Assembly (NCBI RefSeq): GCF_019649055.1
Contig: NW_026570222.1
Span: 2,294,001 to 2,358,000 of the forward strand
DNA: 64,000 nucleotides
DNA from: Paramacrobiotus metropolitanus
Taxonomy: Eukaryota; Tardigrada; Eutardigrada; Parachela; Macrobiotidae
Direction: 5' to 3'
Both the position numbers and the translations under genes were made by a program. Position 1 is the first letter of the stretch. Each line of letters starts with the position of its first letter. This document shows, piece by piece, positions 25,268 to 35,830 of this stretch. The notes beneath the pieces are model-generated. The model saw only the letters and a list, made by a program, of their open reading frames with translations, was not told where the DNA came from and ran no database searches.

Positions 25268-25933
25268 TATGCGTTTTGCAGAATATGTTGGCCCAAGATG
25301 ACGCTTATACTTCTGCAAAGGCTGACGGTGAACTTGTGGGGAAAATGTCAAATCATCATCAGTTCAACTCGGACCAGCTGGAGTACACTTCGGAATTCAA
25401 ACAGAAACTTGACCATATCATCCAGGGATACAAGGATCCCGCTGCGGATTCCACGGCGGAAACTGATCCGGAAAGACAGACTGAGTGCGCTGCCGACGAA
25501 GCGGACACGAACGACATTGGTGAGAGAATAATATTGCGCATACAAGTATCGAGCAATTAAGTGCGAATTAAATTTATTAAAAAATTGTCAGTCACCGAAT
25601 TTTTTAATAACGTATAAATTCTGTCTTTCCCCTTTGCCCACCATATTTGAAAACTGGCTGCATACGTACATCAGCAGATTACCTCATAATGATATGGTCG
25701 TGATATATATTACAGATGCCGAAGAAACTGTTGGTCAGCGGCGTCAACGCTTACGTCGAGAGATGATGAAACGATCGGTGAAAGTGAGATACGAAATCTA
25801 AGATGGAGTTTTGTTTTTTTATGGAATGGATACATTCTTACAAGTTCTCTGTTTCAATAAATCAGTCTTTCAGCCAGAATCTGCTTACGTTTCATAATGT
25901 CAATAAGCATATCTTGTCCAAAGTTTATCGTCT
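25268..25933 (+). repeat. Copy 2: duplicated SNAPC1 terminal exons, splice sites and frame intact
   Basis: The block repeats 22530-23189. Its exon 6 copy (25282-25519) and exon 7 copy (25716-25801) keep acceptor, donor, phase and stop codon. Relative to copy 1 the exon 6 copy carries an in-frame 6-bp insertion (adding Asp-Gly after KA) and a few substitutions (Ser to His, Ser to Pro, Asn to Asp, one silent). The exon 7 copy is unchanged. The intron between them differs at several positions and by small indels. No copy of exons 1-5 accompanies it, so it is either a pseudogene fragment or an alternative terminal exon pair reachable from exon 5 of the same gene. Confidence 0.85.
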
Positions 25934-26041
25934 GGGGGTCACGAATCATGGGGCTGTTTTCATAATGGCACTTGACAACGACGGGGGCTTCCTGGAAAGT
26001 CGGAAAATTGTAAAATAATTAAACAGTTTTCTTCCGTTTGC

Positions 26042-28992
26042 TTATTGACAACAAACCGGGCGCAGAACGTCACAGACATCTATGGTGAAATATATGGATG
26101 CCGTTGCTGTCGGAACTGGGGCTTTGCGAGTAGGAATGCTCCAGCAAGACTCAAAGATGTATGTCGTGGTCGGCCCGGGTCTGTGCTTCTTGGTCAGTAA
26201 CTCGATGTTGTACCTCCAACATGCATCGCGCTTCCACTCCTGCATTTCCACTCAAAATCAAATAAGAAAGTGTAAGATCTCTGTTGGCGTGGATGAAAAT
26301 AGCTTACCTTTTGAAAAAACTCTTCGAGGTTTTCGATAGCAGCATGTACGGAGAAATTTCCATGAGTAATCCATTGAAACGGCTGTATTGCCGCTTCTTT
26401 TTGGCAGAATCTTCCCCTTGCATCACTGCGTGTATCCCAGGATGAAGCCTCTCCATTTCGCAGTGCATTAGGATCATCCAGTTTATCGGGTACCGGTATC
26501 AGCGCACCGTTGCGGGCTGACGCACCGTTTTCGCCCTCCTGTAGCGGTGCGGTGAATTCAACGATATCCTGCATTAAAAGCTCGCCCTTGGGATGATCTT
26601 GTCGTAGAAACAAGGTTCCGGTCTCCTTTTTTGGATTGTGCTCCACCACATCGCCCTTTAAGTTTCGTAGGTCGCGGTAGAAGTAAGCATTGAATGCCTT
26701 GTAATCGGCTATATCTTTTCTTTGATCAACCGGGTTAGCATTAGTGCGGACAACATGTAGCCTTCCGGAAATTTCTTTTTTCCCGAATCGCGCATGTTCC
26801 TTCTGTTGGAAAACTGAATCTGCACCGTTTGAAACGCTGTTATCCTGTTGAGCAGTCGCTTCCGAAGGGGAGGATGGGTCAGCTGCGATGTCGCTGCGAT
26901 TAAATTTATTCGTGGTTTTGCAAAAACAATTTGTTTTTGGTCATTCGAAATGACAAAAAACTCTAATGCAAAATTGGCTGTTATAACCTTACCTGACTGA
27001 TCGTTTTCCACCTCTTGTAATGCTTTGATCTTTGGATTGCCGATCAAGGATCTCTTAATACTGCCCTTTGTTTTTTTCGCGCTCTCCGTAACCTGGACAG
27101 CCGGTATATGCGGTGGATCATCTTGGAAGGATCTCTGAATTTCTTTCGGGATGGGTATGACATCGTTTTCATACGAAATCAGCATATAAGAGTTACCGGG
27201 TCCAAAATTTATCTGCAAACTGCTGACAGGCAGAATAAGTACGTATTCTATGCGGACTGAATACAAGTGGTGAAATCGTATCACCTCATAAGGAAAGGTC
27301 ATCAACTCGTATTCTAGTTGCTATGTTATGCAATAGCTAATGCAATCTGTACTACGACTACTACTCTAGTGTGTAATTAGCACAGTACTTACTTATAGTT
27401 AGTACTTACAAATTACGATCGACGAGCGTTTGCACAATGCCATATGCGGCAAAAAGAGAATGCAAGAAACAGCTCTTTAGTCTTTAGTTATGCTACGTAG
27501 GCAGTATCTACGTAGCATGAATCAAAAATTGTTTTGTGCAATCTTTTTTGTGGCACACCACGTTTACCACCAAAGTCTCCGCACACTATTTTTTATCATT
27601 TTTTATTTTTCTTCACAAAAACCACCGGAGTCTCCTAGCACCACCAAGGGCAGAGTGCACACCACCAGAGTCTCTGGACTCCACTAATTCGAAAAAAATG
27701 GTTTATTGTTATTACGGGCGGAAAAAAGACATCTATTTCGTTTCAGGGTCTGGCTCCTGTTTTTGATGCCACTCGTGAGACTTCGCTTACGTTATGGTTT
27801 CCGTTTCCTTTGTTTTGGACAGTTTTATAGCTAACTGTGATGATTGATCCGCCTTTTCGGCATGGAAGTCCCGTCCATGCCGGAAAAACAGATATTAGTA
27901 ACCTACTCGTAGCTCATATAAATATTAATCGTTTGTACAACTGGCCACTGTATGGCTTCGAAACTAAAAGGTGGTGTCCTGAGACTGCCGGTGATTTTAT
28001 ACACATGACCGGTGCCCCAAAAATGGTGGCCCGAGACAAAACGTGGAGCGGGCAGTGGTGTACGGAGCTTGGTAGTGGGTAGTGGTGAAAGGTGGTATGC
28101 GGAGACTTTGGTACGTGGTAAAGCGCGGTGGCCGGAGGGGCCGGAGCATTGTCCTTATAAACTAAACTACAATATTATATGGCATGGCTTTGCTAATTTT
28201 AAACTTGTACAGTACGAGTACTGAGACTACTGACCTTCCCATTTTCGTGTTTATTCCATTTTTAAACTGAAAAATAAACTACGTGAACGACTACGGCAGT
28301 ACTGCGTTTAACCAAAATTCTTGTTTTGCTTCCGGCACCCACGACTTACAAGCAACAAACGGAACCGGTGTCGACTCTTCTTCCATCGGTATGATCGAGG
28401 GTTTGGTACAGACAGTATAGTCTGTTGGTGCAGTTTACCGTATCCAAAATGTACACTACTACATACTTACGTTCTTGCTTTGTGCGCTTTGCAAAAATAA
28501 GTTTAGATGGTTTAATGTGAGTTTTTTTGCGAGTTTATTTCTAGTAACTAAACGGTACTGCCAGAGAGAAACGCACGCACGCGCGTACAGTGGTTTTTGA
28601 ATAGATTCAATTTCGTACAGATCGGTTCTTTCGTAAAATTCCAGATTTTGTGAAGTTCTCAGATTTTGTAGTTTCATACGCCAGTCAATCAGTACGGGTA
28701 TTTGAAGGATTCGTATTGTCCCAGACAGTGGAGTACGATCGAAACCACTAAAATTCATTTCGATGTTCGAGTTAAATATTGCATGATCGGTATGATTTTG
28801 TGTCCTTGTATCTCCTTTGCCCAGATTTGTCACTTCTGACAGTTGCACAAAATCAGAATCGGAGAATTGCAACTGCTTAATTTTGAGCTTCAATTTTTTC
28901 GGGTGAAATATATTTGGCTTTTTGCGGCACAACAAGTGTTCTAATCCGGAAATGTCTCGCTCGGCGTATTTTATTAACAGTTCAAACACCAT
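26042..28992 (-). CDS. Unrecognised multi-exon protein
   Basis: Three exons are well supported: 26993-27212, 26308-26882 and 26042-26239. Phases fit, donors are GTAAGG and GTAAGC, and the joined frame ends at a TAA. The product reads NFGPGNSYMLISYENDV, then a low-complexity acidic/serine region, then YKAFNAYFYRDLRNLKGDVV, LFLRQDHPKGELLMQDIVEF, FQWITHGNFSVHAAIENLEE and finally EWKRDACWRYNIEL. An upstream exon at 28469-28992 has a long open frame and a GTAAGTATG donor in matching phase 0, which would extend the protein by up to 174 residues. That exon overlaps the start of the opposing triokinase gene by about 40 bp and is less certain. No catalytic motif, signal peptide or membrane span is evident, and I do not recognise the family. 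Confidence 0.6.
27541..28140. repeat. Inverted repeat with CCACCA/TCTC-rich arms
   Basis: The left arm (about 27550-27690) carries three variants of a CACCA...AGTCTC motif. The right arm (about 27968-28140) carries the complement, GAGAC...GGTGG, also about three times. The best-paired stretch is CCAAAGTCTCCGCA near 27571-27584 against about 28097-28112. Spacing and arm structure resemble the inverted repeats at the window start and at 40.5 kb, but with a different motif. It lies in the presumed long intron of the unrecognised minus-strand gene. Confidence 0.5.
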
Positions 28993-31394
28993 CGTGGATG
29001 ATAATCTTGAAGGAACAGTGCTTTATTGCGACGGCGCTTATTTGGATAAAAAGCATCGCATTGTTCTGCGAAAAGATCTGGTATGTATTGTGGCCTTGTA
29101 GGGACGTACAGATTGTCAGATTCATACGATACTTACGTTAATTCGTCGTCGGTCTTGGTCCATAGACTGATTATTACGAAAATAAGAATGCCGACCAAAG
29201 CAACGGCGGTATCTATCCTACGACTTACGGTATATGCTGTAGGCGCATTCTTATGCGCCTTTGTAATTTATTTTAACAATTAGGAAACTCTCAAAGCGAC
29301 CGGTAAAGTTATTTTGATTTGTGGCGGCGGAAGTGGACATGAACCATCTCACGCGGGTTTTGTCGGAAAAGGCATGTTGTCAGCGGCTGTGTGTGGAGAT
29401 ATCTTTGCTTCCCCACCAGTTAACAACATCCTCACTGCTTTACACGCCACATATTCCCCAGCTGGAACTGTTGTGATTGTAAAAAACTACACCGGGGATC
29501 GACTGAATTTCGGTTTGGCCATCGAACAATTCAAAATCCATAATGTGGACGCCAAAATTGATATGATTCTTGTGGAGGACGATGTGGCTACACGTAACAG
29601 CCCGGTTGGTGCGCGGGGCATTTGCGGCACGGTCTTTCTCTATAAAATTCTCGGCGCGCTGGCAGAAAACGGAAACTCTTTTGGAGAAATTGTTGAATAC
29701 GGACATCATTTGCAGAAAAAAATTCTTACCCTTGGTGTTTCCTTGGCCCACTGCTGTATTCCGGGACAAAAGGTCCGGAGAGCGGATGTCAAAAAAAGCG
29801 ACGGCAAGGCGAGCACGGAAACATATGAGATCGGTCTGGGTATCCACAACGAAGAGGGCGTGGAAAAGCGCCCATTGGAAACCGTAACCGCCGTCGTGAA
29901 TTCCTTGCTTCAGACGTTGTTGGACAACTTACGTCAAGCTGATCACGATCGATTTGTCCTGATATTTAACAACCTTGGAGGATTATCCCAGATCGAGGTT
30001 AATATTGTCGTAAAGGAAGTCATTTCCGGTGCACAGGGGAAAGGTTTATCAATTCCCAGTATCTTCGTCGGATCGTTTATGACATCGTTGGCAATGCCCG
30101 GGTTTTCAGTCACATTGATTCCGCTGGACGACCACACTGAACGCTGCTTGACCTCGACGACTGACTGCCCTTTCTGGCCGAGAATGCTGCCGGTTAATAG
30201 GGAGCCCTTTTGCACTTTGCCAGAAATTACTGCCCATACACCGGAAATTAAATCCATGGAAAAGGACAGTAGCCACACCTTTTCTGACGACAACAGTACA
30301 AAATTTAGGCTTGCGTTAAATAACGCCTGTGATATTGTAATACAGGAAGCCGACCGGTTGAACGACATTGACGCTGCTGCCGGAGACGGGGATTGTGGAA
30401 CGACGCTGAAACAACTCGGGGAAGAAACCAAAGTTATGATAGCCGACGAAACAACAAATTTCAATAATCCCACAGAAGTTTTTTGGAAATTGTCGGTAAT
30501 TGCCGGGAATACAGGTAAACATAAACACGACGTACTGTATCCGGCCTGTGAAGTAGTGCAGTGTGTTACTTACCAGTTACCAGTTACCACTTATAACAAA
30601 AAGGAAGATACTGATACTGTAGTGAACGTGTCTAACTCCAGCAGTACTTAAAGGCCATGGCGGCTATTATCTCGGTTTGAAAAATTCTGTATTCATTGCA
30701 GGACTTACGACTTTCTAAAATTTTGACATAACATTCTCTGACATCGCGTGAAATCAGTTTACCCTACTCGTATTCAAGCAATAGAAAACCCAATTTTTAC
30801 CGTGGTATTCTCTTATAAGTTATCATTAATTTCACATTTCGTACAGTACAACCTGTGATACAACGCGCGGTACAACATAACGTGATAGTGTCACTACAGT
30901 CGGTGAAAAGCTAAAGCGTCACACTTTTCTATTTATTTTCCGTCGTTTCGTGGTTGACAGAACATGAGTGTCATTTAACCACGCTTTTGACAGGTGGCAC
31001 TAGTGGTGCTTTATACGGAATTCTCTTCGGGGCGTTCGCTTCCAAATTGAAGAACGTTAACGACCGGGCTAACTGGAGTTACGCACTTGAAGGTGCATTA
31101 GACATTTTTATGCGGTATTCCAGAGCGACACCTGGTCAGAAAAGCATGCTAGATGCATTGGTCGCACTAGAGCAATCAATGCGACCCCTGAGGGAAGCAT
31201 CGGTGAGCATGCAGAATGTTTTGTTACAATGCGTGAAAGATGTAGAAATGGCAGCGGAAAACACTAAAAACTTGAGCGCTGCGGTTGGACGAGAAAGCTA
31301 TTCTGGAAAATCGGCGACCGGCATACCGGATGCGGGGGCGTATTGTGTCGCTCTTTGGGTTAAAGCCGCCGGAGAATCATTACTGCAGACATAA
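28952..31394 (+). CDS. TKFC: Triokinase/FMN cyclase (dihydroxyacetone kinase)
   Basis: Three exons (28952-29080, 29284-30514, 30994-31394) join in phase to give 586 aa, close to the family's usual 575-590. The N-terminal DhaK domain has ICGGGSGHEPSHAGFVGKGM, then VKNYTGDRLNFG and GLGIHNEEG; the histidine (about residue 231) is the one that binds dihydroxyacetone covalently. NNLGGLSQIE follows. The C-terminal DhaL domain has DAAAGDGDCGTTL (Asp406, 411 and 413, the Mg-ATP ligands), GGTSGALYGILFG and NTKNLSAAVGRESY. The enzyme phosphorylates dihydroxyacetone and glyceraldehyde with ATP in the cytosol, feeding fructose and glycerol carbon into glycolysis. Animal homologues also split FAD to cyclic FMN. 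The first exon is short, and its ATG is the first in frame after the minus-strand frame opposite. Confidence 0.95.
30515..30993 (+). other. Second intron of the triokinase gene
   Basis: The intron runs from GTAAAC to TTGACAG and splits a glycine codon of the NTGGTSGALYG motif. It holds a short tandem run of TTACCAG near 30570-30590. If read through, the frame continues 45 codons to a stop at 30651. Confidence 0.7.
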
Positions 31395-32019
31395 TGCAGC
31401 TACCAGAAAAAGTGGATCACTGTGGTTCATGGGTGGATTCATTTTTTAAAGCAAGCTTTTAATTGAATTGCATTGCTGAGGCTTAAAGTTTTCAGATTAC
31501 AATGAAAATGCAATTTTGGCTGTTTGTAGCTGTTCAGTTTTATCGGTGATGCGTACAGTAGATTGCTTTAGAAGGTACGAAATAGACAGTAGTTTATTAC
31601 GTACTGGTGAAGTTAGCGGTGGGTTGACGACAGTGACAATATTGCACAATCAGAATGTGTTATTACGAATCTTATGATTATGAACTACATATCAGATCGG
31701 TATCGCAAAAATTTGCAGACAAACGCTAAAGATCCACAACATTTGGCTTCGTAAAACTTTTTGACAATGCGAAACTAAAGCGAACAGAAAAGCAAATTAG
31801 CTGAGTATTCGAAGATCGAAGAAGAGAATATAACAGTGTACAAGCAAAACATAGCACTACACCAGCACAGAAATCGGCTAACATACGGTAACGATTCCAG
31901 CAAGCTGCCACTGATATGCACGACTAGAAGCAAAACAAACGTCAGCGAATTACTCCCGATAAAATGATGAACTTGAACCGTGTTATAAATATATGTACAG
32001 AAAACGTTGGATATTTGTA
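31395..32019. other. Intergenic region between convergent triokinase and caudal genes
   Basis: This stretch must hold the 3' untranslated regions of both neighbours. No further gene is seen. Confidence 0.6.
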
Positions 32020-35000
32020 TTATCCCTCCATTTTGATTTGGCGATCGTGGTACTGTCGGTCATCGTTCAGCGTCAGCGGAGATTGCATGAGGGGATTATG
32101 CGCATGCTGCATGAGCAGGCCAGTGTGCAGCACCGACGGAATCATATTGGTAATTGAGTTGACTTTACAATTGGCTGACATCTGGGTGTTAACACTAACG
32201 GCCGATCCCGTGGGCTCCACTTTCTTCTTACTTTGTTTGCGTTCCTTGGCTCGACGATTCCTGTTCACAGGGACAAATCGTGTGACATAAATCAACAAGC
32301 CGATAAGCTTTATGGTGGGTTAGGGGCACTTTGCAAATGGCCGATACTGCAGTGTATTAAATTTAATACTTACTGGAACCAGATTTTCACTTGCCGCTCC
32401 GAAAGTTGCAGATTTTTAGCCATTTCCGCTTTCCTTTTGACAGAAATGTACTTTTGGCGAAGAAATTCGCGTTCAAGCTCTAAACGCTGCTGATCGCTGT
32501 ACACCACTCGGTATTTATCTTTGGTTCGGGTCTTCCCGGAAACTGCAAACAAAAGGTCATAAGAATGGCGTAAGTTTTGGAGTTTAAGGCTTTTATATGA
32601 ACCATTCATGAAAAGTGGTACGGCTAAAAGAACTTGTGGAATAAGAGTTTCTAACTTGTAAGAGACGCAAATTGCAGTAAATATTATTAAAACGCTTAGG
32701 TTAAGGCTTTCGATAGAAATTCAGATACACAGCAGAAGCCGCATGTTAACCAAATACGTTAAAACAACGAAGCTGTAAATCGTTGTCGCAAATTTTAGTT
32801 TAATGTTTCGATGAAGCTATGTATAAAACTATCCTTTTCCCATTTTACTTCTTGTGAACGGATAGTTACGGACTCGTGTTCATAACAAGCGGCACAGGTC
32901 AGATTTACGCCGTCCACTTGTGCAACTTGTAGTTTCAGGGCGTTCACATTCGCATAAATTAAGCGGCAACGAGCCATAAAGACGACATATTTTTGCATCA
33001 AATGGAACGTCAGAACAATGTTTTGGGCTACAAGCCAGGTGAGATAAATATCGCTTTCGGGGTGATTTTTATGGCTGTTTAAGCTGACATTATTTGGATT
33101 GTTAATGTATGTATGATCTATGAGCAGCCATTAAAAATCACGAGAATGCGCAATATCTAAACCGGTCACGTCTGTTTCCGGCCTCAAACACCTTTCGGAT
33201 CAAACCCAATGAAAGATTTTAATTGCCACGAACGGCAATATTTGTCATGCAACACAGACTTTCCTGGGGAAATAAAGTCAACGAGAAAGCCAATATCCAA
33301 CCCGTTTAGCCGAACATCAAAACTTTATGTACGAGCTACATGTACACCGTGTCCCGCTGTCATAAACTCGCTAAAGTATAACACTGCACACATACGCACT
33401 GCTACAGTGCTACGTACATAAGTCACTGGAGCCGTCTTCCCGCTCATTCTACTAATAATATTATCATAATAACTTTTTACTATGAAAAATTACCAAAAAA
33501 TGAATTGAAAATGTTAGATTTAATTTAGTTTTAGAGTTTTTGATGATGAGATCTGATGAATAATTGCCGTATTAAAATGCAGTAAAGGAAGTTGTCCACA
33601 AGATAGGATAAATGAACCCTAACTACCTCGACTGTATGCTACAACTCTTAAAGACAAACCAAACGAAACTCCACCAGATGCTTACGTTAAAATAAATTAC
33701 TAAAATAAAATGAATTATAAATTTATGTTTTGGGCCTTTTGGCCAATCTACCTTTGGGAACACCAGGTACGGGATATTGCATAATTGTGTTTGGATGTGC
33801 TCTCTGTACATACAAACTGCAAAGCTGGCGCACCGTGTGCGGTGCTCAGTGGGGAATTAATTTTAACCAAGGCCAGTTTATCACCGACCAGCGCTTTATC
33901 AGAGACGGGATCTTTGAAATCTCCGCCTGCTGTTATGGCGGCCGGTCGCTCTATGCTATTGTCCGTATTAGCACCGAAACTAGGAAAAATAACATATTTT
34001 GATAGGCGCTTACGGCTGACTGTAAGCATGTTGCCTTACAACTAAAAGGTCATTCGCAATAACGAAATCAAGTCTCTACGCTCCAGGTTATATGTATTGA
34101 TGGAATTTAAAAATGTCCTATGCTGGTGCACCTTGACTTTAGTATTAAATGAATTGTAATCCGTCTAGTTAACAAGCCGCCCCGGCGATAAAAACAATGA
34201 GATCTAGTCAGACAGAATGTTAATTTTCCTCATGGATGGCGGCCGAACTAGTTAAGGATCTGAAAGACGCCCGCCACTGTTTATGTCTACCTGGCGACAA
34301 TCAAATTCGACAAGTGCGGTACAGTGTCCACTCAAAGGGCGCAAATCAAGCGGGTGTAGCACGGTTTATGTGGTCATCCTTTGCGAATGGACTGATAACA
34401 TCAAAGAAACCGGGACGACGTTTACATGACTTTCTATCATGTCTTAGGTAAACACATTTGCAATTCATTAGGCTTGATGAGCTGGTCTGATGCCTAATAA
34501 TAAAAGGGAATCTCACACTTCCTTGTTACTTGCCGAATACAAAAGGTGTTTTCGAAGGGAAGTTCTAATTCCTTTATTTGCAGTTACGGAGTATAATAGC
34601 ATTATCAGATTGATGTATCGATTCAATCGCGACCCTTCTTGAATAAAAAACGAAGAAATATCCTATCGACAACATCCATCTGGCAAGTGCATTTGAGTTT
34701 TAGTTTATGGACAGAGGACAGTACGTTGCACCAGTTGTCTGTCACCATTCTTCGAAACAGATAAAATTTTAAAAAGTTACCATTGTTAACGAATAAAAAT
34801 ATCAGCAAGTAAAGAAATACCACGTTGTATCCAAGTACGTATATCAAGTTTTATATCCAAGTACGAAATCCCCTCTTTCTAACAATTTGTAAACAGATTA
34901 TGTGCTAATAATCGTGATAACAATACTGCTGTGGAATATTTGTTATACCCAAAAACGATACTTTTACAAATATTTTACAATTTGAGTGGTATTGTAGCAC

Positions 35001-35830
35001 ACTAGCACTATTGAATTACGACTGTGGCGGTGTACGCTTCTGCTTGGCGCATAGCGCTTACTTGCGATGCTGCCTCACGGAGATGTATTCAAAGGTCACT
35101 AATTCAATGGCTTACCAGGCGCGGATTGATGAGTATTATGGTATCCAGTTTTGCGAACCCATTCCATTCCCTCCGGTTTGGAATGCGCTGAAACAGAGGA
35201 CACCTTGACGGCGCCGGAATGATAGTCGGAGGCATTTTTCGTTGGCCCCGAAAAACTGTCATTAGCCGTGGAAACCGTGGATGTCGAGCTAACTGATGCC
35301 GCAGCGGCGGATGCGTTCAAAATTGAGTGCGCTGTTTGTGACGGTTGAAAATGGTGGCTAAGCAGAGTCGGATGACTACAAGAATTTTGTAAAAAATAAT
35401 TCGGTTGCGAATAAGAATCTCCTCCGGTGGATGAGCCGTGCGAGGCCGGTGATGTCCTGTACGTGGGCGAAATCAACTGGCTGGCAGCGGTAGTGCAGTA
35501 GTTCGCGGTGGAATGCGATGTGGCATTTGAAATATTTAAACTGTTCCACGAATCTTCAACATGCAGTGTGGACTGCAGGGGATTTCGTGAATAATCGAAG
35601 GAACACGCCAGTGCCTGGTGTGGTGCAATATGCTCGCTGGGAAGAATATTTCCACTGGTGTTGTATTGTGGAAAATCATAATGCGGGCTGGTGTTTTGGC
35701 TTCCGGTGTAGGCTGCCGCGAAGGCATTCTGCAGTGAATTGTAAGCAGGATAGGCTGATGGATGCGGATTATGCCGAGCGCCAAACATGGGTGAATATGA
35801 AGTCTCGACACCGTAGTATTGTAAAACCAT
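32020..35830 (-). CDS. cad: Caudal/Cdx homeodomain transcription factor
   Basis: Three exons keep phase (35116-35830, 32374-32542, 32020-32260) and give 374 aa. The N-terminal exon starts [14 protein letters not shown] and is rich in serine, tyrosine, histidine and asparagine, as in caudal activation regions. A tryptophan motif, GMEWVRKT (W224), sits about 20 residues before the homeodomain in the place of the PBC-binding hexapeptide. The homeodomain (about 244-303) reads [20 protein letters not shown], then [19 protein letters not shown]. The KDKYRVVY arm and helix 3 are diagnostic of caudal/Cdx. It is split at WFQ|NRR, a common position for this family. The factor acts in the nucleus in posterior patterning and gut specification. 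A 2.6-kb intron separates exons 1 and 2. Confidence 0.95.
32543..35115 (-). other. Large first intron of caudal
   Basis: This 2.6-kb intron contains two isolated frames with better-than-background composition, discussed separately (about 33825-33979 minus and 34236-34451 plus). Otherwise it is AT-rich and unremarkable. It is a plausible place for developmental enhancers, but no site can be named. Confidence 0.6.
34236..34576 (+). CDS. Possible small gene inside the caudal intron
   Basis: An ATG at 34236 opens a 71-codon frame, [16 protein letters not shown] and onward, that ends at an apparent donor (CTTAG|GTAAAC at 34449-34450). A TTTGCAG acceptor near 34583 would add SYGV and a stop, with an AATAAA shortly after. 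The product would be about 75 aa, basic, with no recognisable domain. GC content is higher than in the surrounding intron. Without transcript or homology data this is only a candidate. Confidence 0.2.

Noticed and set aside
29440-30473. Minus-strand frames of 135 and 176 codons
   Set aside because: Antisense shadows of the triokinase central exon.
33748-34029. 93-codon minus-strand frame in the caudal intron, looking like an extra exon
   Set aside because: The only convenient acceptor would need a phase that caudal exon 1 does not supply, and the natural phase runs into a stop. It is not recognised as any protein.
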